Source: JBGPIT01 sp041485125
Lineage (GTDB): Bacteria; Desulfobacterota; Binatia; UTPRO1
Length of the DNA: 8,353 bases
Direction: 5' to 3'
NCBI GenBank assembly: GCA_041485125.1
Contig: JBGPIT010000229.1
Span: forward strand, 1-8,353
Shown: positions 6,276 through 8,353 of the stretch, piece after piece
Layout: each line of letters opens with the position of its first letter
How positions within the stretch are numbered: position 1 is the stretch's first letter
Notes under the pieces: generated by a model
The model's input: the letters and a program-made list of their open reading frames with translations, nothing else
Told to the model about the DNA's origin: nothing
The model's database searches: none
Made by a program: the position numbers and the translations under genes

Positions 6276-6764
6276 GTGACCGTCAGCCACCGGGTGCAGG
6301 AAGAGCGCTTCGGCGCGTTCAAACGGGCGCTGAAGGAACGCAGCCTCAAATCGACGTCGCAGCGCGACGACATCGCGCGCGTCTTCTTCGGCAACAACCG
6401 CCACATCAGCGTCGAGGAGCTCTACCGCGAGGTGCGCAAGGTGAACCCGCGCGTCGGCTACGCCACCGTCTACCGGACGGTGCGCCTGCTGCGCGAATGC
6501 AGCCTCGCCGCCGAGCGCCATTTCTACGACGGCGAGGCGCGCTTCGAGAACGTCGAGGAAGAGCGCCACCACGATCATCTCATCTGCGAGCGTTGCGGGC
6601 GGATCGTCGAGTTCGAGAACTCCGAGATCGAGGCGCTACAAGAAAGCGTCGCGCGGAAGCTCGACTTCGTGATCAGCCGCCACAAGATGGAGCTCTACGG
6701 GATCTGCGGCGCGTGCCGCGTCGGCAAGCAACGCCGTGCCGGCGCCCGCGACCACGCGCTCTAG
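6276..6764 (+). CDS. fur: Fur family ferric uptake / metal-responsive transcriptional regulator
   Basis: A 162-residue metalloregulator of normal Fur length. The winged-helix domain occupies about residues 14-88 with the recognition helix VGYATVYRTVRLL (60-72). The dimerisation/metal domain follows. Ligands of canonical Fur are all present: His43 (HISVEELY), Glu91, His98-His99-Asp100-His101 (the HHDHLIC motif), Glu119 and His136. The structural zinc site has CERC (104-107) and CGAC (144-147). This pattern fits Fur (Fe2+-dependent repressor) better than Zur or PerR, but metal choice cannot be proved from sequence. It is probably the second gene of an operon with the 100-residue protein. Its TAG stop overlaps the opposite-strand stop of the VOC gene. 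A very good Fur box lies about 1 kb downstream in front of apbE, a likely target. Confidence 0.93.
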   Translation: MTVSHRVQEERFGAFKRALKERSLKSTSQRDDIARVFFGNNRHISVEELYREVRKVNPRVGYATVYRTVRLLRECSLAAERHFYDGEARFENVEEERHHDHLICERCGRIVEFENSEIEALQESVARKLDFVISRHKMELYGICGACRVGKQRRAGARDHAL

Positions 6765-7660
6765 CTCGGCTCCGGGCGGGCGCCCCGCGGGCGCGTGTGC
6801 TGCAAGAGCAGCGTCGGCAGCCGATCCTTCCACTTGACCGTCGCGATCCGCGTTCCCGGTGCCAGCCCCGTGCGCGTGTCGGTTACGTCGATGCCGCTCG
6901 CGCGCGCCCGCGCAACCGCCGCGTCGCAGTCGGCGACGACGTAGGCGACGCCCCACAGCCGCTCGCCGCGCTCGCCGGCGGCGTTCCCGAGCGGCGCGAC
7001 CAGCTCGAGCGTGACGCCGCCGAGACGAAGCCCGACGTTCACGGTGCCGCGCTCGGGAATCTCGCGCCGCCAGCGCTCCGGGATGCCGAGCAGGTCGCGC
7101 CACAAGTGCAGCGCGGCCTCCATGTCGTCCGAGAAGATGACGACGTGATCGACCGCCGCGGCCACGCTCGGGTCCGCCGGCGGCGCGGCGGCGCGCGGGA
7201 TCGCGTCGCGGCTCGCGTGCTCGATGACGATCGTCGCGACGCCCCGCATGCGGTCGCGCGGCAGGGTGACGCTCCGCCAGCGTCGCGCCGCGCCGCTCTC
7301 CTCGATCGCTTCACCGGGTGTGATCGGCCCCGGCGCGAGGCCGGCCGTCTCGAGCGCGGCGGCCGCCGCGGTGAGATCGTCGGTGCCGAGCGCGACCGCG
7401 ACCAATCCTTCCATGCGCGTCTTCAAATACTCGCGCAGGAACGTCGCGATCGGCGCGCTGTTTTCGGGCTCCGGCGTGAGGAGCTCGAGGTAGCAGTTGG
7501 TGAGGCCGTAGATGGCGTTCCGGGTCCCGAGGGTGGGGTGAGTGCCGTGCGAGACCGGCGCGCTGCCGAGCAGCGCCGTGTACGCGGCCTCCGCAGCCGC
7601 GAGATCCTGGACCGCGATCACGAGATGGTCGACGCGCGCGAGCGGCGGTGCGGCCGGCAT
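6761..7660 (-). CDS. Two-domain VOC (glyoxalase-like) protein
   Basis: A 299-residue cytoplasmic protein with two vicinal-oxygen-chelate domains. Domain 1 (about 8-150) starts RVDHLVIAVQDL and has HPTLGTRNAIYGLTNCYLEL, resembling the Glyoxalase_3 type. Domain 2 (about 168-289) starts AVDHVVIFSDDMEAAL and has VTLELVAP, DAAVARARASGIDV and TLLLQH. His12/Glu59 and His172/Glu219 sit where metal ligands are expected in such folds. VOC enzymes include lyases, dioxygenases, epimerases and resistance proteins, so no substrate can be assigned. The ATG at 7660 starts eight residues before domain 1; an in-frame ATG at 7684 would add eight residues and cannot be excluded. Neither has a convincing ribosome binding site. 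The gene diverges from apbE across 121 bp containing the Fur box, so Fur could also affect it. It converges on fur with a 4-base overlap. Confidence 0.85.
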   Translation of the reverse strand: MPAAPPLARVDHLVIAVQDLAAAEAAYTALLGSAPVSHGTHPTLGTRNAIYGLTNCYLELLTPEPENSAPIATFLREYLKTRMEGLVAVALGTDDLTAAAAALETAGLAPGPITPGEAIEESGAARRWRSVTLPRDRMRGVATIVIEHASRDAIPRAAAPPADPSVAAAVDHVVIFSDDMEAALHLWRDLLGIPERWRREIPERGTVNVGLRLGGVTLELVAPLGNAAGERGERLWGVAYVVADCDAAVARARASGIDVTDTRTGLAPGTRIATVKWKDRLPTLLLQHTRPRGARPEPS

Positions 7661-7722
7661 GCCGCCGCTATCCCAGAGCATCATGCACCCGTCAACGTCC
7701 GAGCCGCCGACGGGCCGCCGCG

Positions 7723-7751
7723 TTGACAGCACCCGAGGCCTCTCGTAGATC
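7723..7751 (+). promoter_or_regulatory. Candidate apbE promoter
   Basis: A perfect TTGACA at 7723-7728 is followed by a 17-bp spacer and TAGATC at 7746-7751 (a weak -10 box, 3 of 6). The expected transcription start, about 7758, falls inside the Fur palindrome, so Fur bound there would block initiation. A second -10-like GATAAT (7763-7768) lies inside the palindrome but has no -35 partner at suitable spacing. Confidence 0.4.
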
Positions 7752-7756
7752 ACGTC

Positions 7757-7775
7757 GAAATTGATAATCAATTTC
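7757..7775. promoter_or_regulatory. Fur box (ferric uptake regulator operator)
   Basis: GAAATTGATAATCAATTTC is a perfect 19-bp palindrome with 9-base arms around a central A. It matches the classical Fur box consensus GATAATGATAATCATTATC at 15 of 19 positions, including the entire GATAATC core. It is a striking AT-rich island (4 of 19 G or C) in GC-rich surroundings. It ends six bases before the apbE ATG at 7782 and overlaps the predicted transcription start, the expected place for an iron-dependent repressor site. Binding by the Fur encoded at 6276 is an inference. Confidence 0.8.
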
Positions 7776-7781
7776 ATCGGC

Positions 7782-8353
7782 ATGACCGTTGGCGTGCGGG
7801 ATCTGGCGGTGGTGATCAGCCTCGTCGTTGCCGCTCTGTGCGTCCCGGATTCGAGCTCGGCGGCGTCCACCGACACGGGCGAGCGTGTCGAGCTCGTGAT
7901 GGGCACGCTGGCGCGAATCGCGATCGACGGGGACGACGCGCGCGCCGAGAGCTTCGAAGCGGCCTTCGCGGCGCTGCGGCGGGTCGACGCCGCGATGAGC
8001 CTCTATCGTCCGACCAGCGAGCTCGTCCACGTGAACGCGCGCGCCGCGCTCCAGCCGGAGCCCGTCGGTGAGGATCTCTTCGGCCTCTTGGCGCGCGCCC
8101 GCGAGAGCGCGGTCGCGACCGACGGTGCCTTCGACGTGACGATCCTGCCGCTGCTGATCGCTTGGGGCGCGTATCGCGATCTCCATCTCGCGCCGACGAA
8201 CCCGGCCGCCGTCGGCTTCGAAGGCCTTCGACTCGACGCGGTCGCACACACGGTCGCGTTCCACGCGCCCGGCATGGGCGTCGACCTCGGCGGGATCGCG
8301 AAGGGCTTCGCGCTCGATCGTGCCGCGGCCGCGCTCACCGCAACCGGCGTCCG
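7782..8353 (+). CDS. apbE: Exported FAD:protein FMN transferase, ApbE family (cut by window edge)
   Basis: The first 190 codons are visible and the gene runs off the right edge with no stop. ApbE enzymes use FAD to attach FMN covalently to a Thr/Ser of extracytoplasmic redox proteins (for example NqrB/C, RnfG-type and FMN-binding-domain proteins), with Mg2+. Visible hallmarks are MGT (40-42) after the opening strand, MSLYRPTSELVHVN (72-85), DGAFDVTILPLL (114-125) and MGVDLGGIAKGFALDRAA (165-182). Residues 6-28 are a hydrophobic export signal, probably cut after SSA or SAA; Cys20 lacks a good lipobox. The ATG at 7782 has no Shine-Dalgarno sequence and lies just behind the Fur box, so iron-repressed expression is likely. 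A GTG four codons on is a less likely start. The flavinylated substrate is not in the window. Confidence 0.93.
   Translation, partial: MTVGVRDLAVVISLVVAALCVPDSSSAASTDTGERVELVMGTLARIAIDGDDARAESFEAAFAALRRVDAAMSLYRPTSELVHVNARAALQPEPVGEDLFGLLARARESAVATDGAFDVTILPLLIAWGAYRDLHLAPTNPAAVGFEGLRLDAVAHTVAFHAPGMGVDLGGIAKGFALDRAAAALTATGV

Noticed and set aside
6497..7726. 409-codon plus-strand open frame over the end of fur and the VOC gene
   Set aside because: Out of frame with fur and antisense to the VOC gene, extremely Arg-rich, without domain signatures.
7691..7727. Inverted repeat GTCAACG / CGTTGAC with a 23-bp spacer near the VOC start
   Set aside because: Seven-base arms with a long spacer are weak, and the right arm overlaps a TTGACA promoter box, which explains the sequence. 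It could be an operator but there is no further support.
7661..7906. N-terminal extension of the VOC protein by about 80 residues
   Set aside because: The added frame runs through the Fur box and into apbE on the other strand and has no domain similarity; the start at 7660 or 7684 fits the domain boundary.
7692..8264. Minus-strand open frame of 190 codons at the right end
   Set aside because: Antisense to apbE, whose sense frame carries clear ApbE motifs up to the window edge.

Overview
The window is a gene-dense, GC-rich bacterial chromosomal segment (roughly 70% GC by eye) with ten protein genes, seven of them recognisable at family level with good confidence. The mix (a PHA-regulator-type protein, an exported DUF1329 protein, tandem universal stress protein, Fur with GTG start, frequent GTG starts) suggests an uncultured Gram-negative lineage of the old 'Deltaproteobacteria' type, such as Binatota or Myxococcota relatives. 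That placement is an inference from gene content and composition only. I see no tRNA, rRNA, insertion sequence, CRISPR array or other sign of a mobile region.

Layout. Positions 1-2324 hold a leftward cluster read in the order nitrilase-family amidohydrolase, moeA (molybdenum insertion), NAD-dependent epimerase (cut by the left edge), with overlapping or nearly touching stop and start codons. Diverging from it is a rightward pair: a YjbQ/UPF0047 protein and a PhaR-like DNA-binding protein, 13 bases apart. Next comes a singly transcribed gene for an exported DUF1329 protein, preceded by a TTGACA promoter candidate and a strong ribosome binding site, and followed by a 13-bp GC hairpin terminator. 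A leftward tandem universal stress protein converges on that terminator.

From about 5957 a rightward pair follows: a 100-residue protein of unknown function and a Fur-family metalloregulator. Fur converges on a leftward two-domain VOC/glyoxalase-like protein, and the two genes share the tetranucleotide CTAG as stop codon on both strands. At the right edge a secreted ApbE-type FAD:protein FMN transferase begins; it is cut by the window end. A perfect 19-bp palindrome closely matching the classical Fur box sits 6 bases before its start codon.

The most informative joint reading is at the right end: a fur gene with all the metal ligands of true Fur lies about 1 kb from an excellent Fur operator in front of an exported flavinylation enzyme. 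This suggests an iron-controlled, extracytoplasmic flavoprotein system continuing beyond the window. A second pattern is that several promoter-proximal genes lack a Shine-Dalgarno sequence, whereas several downstream genes have one. There is no clearly new multigene system inside these 8.35 kb; the uncharacterised fur-linked protein and the Fur-box/apbE unit are the best leads. No gene-free stretch exceeds 300 bases.
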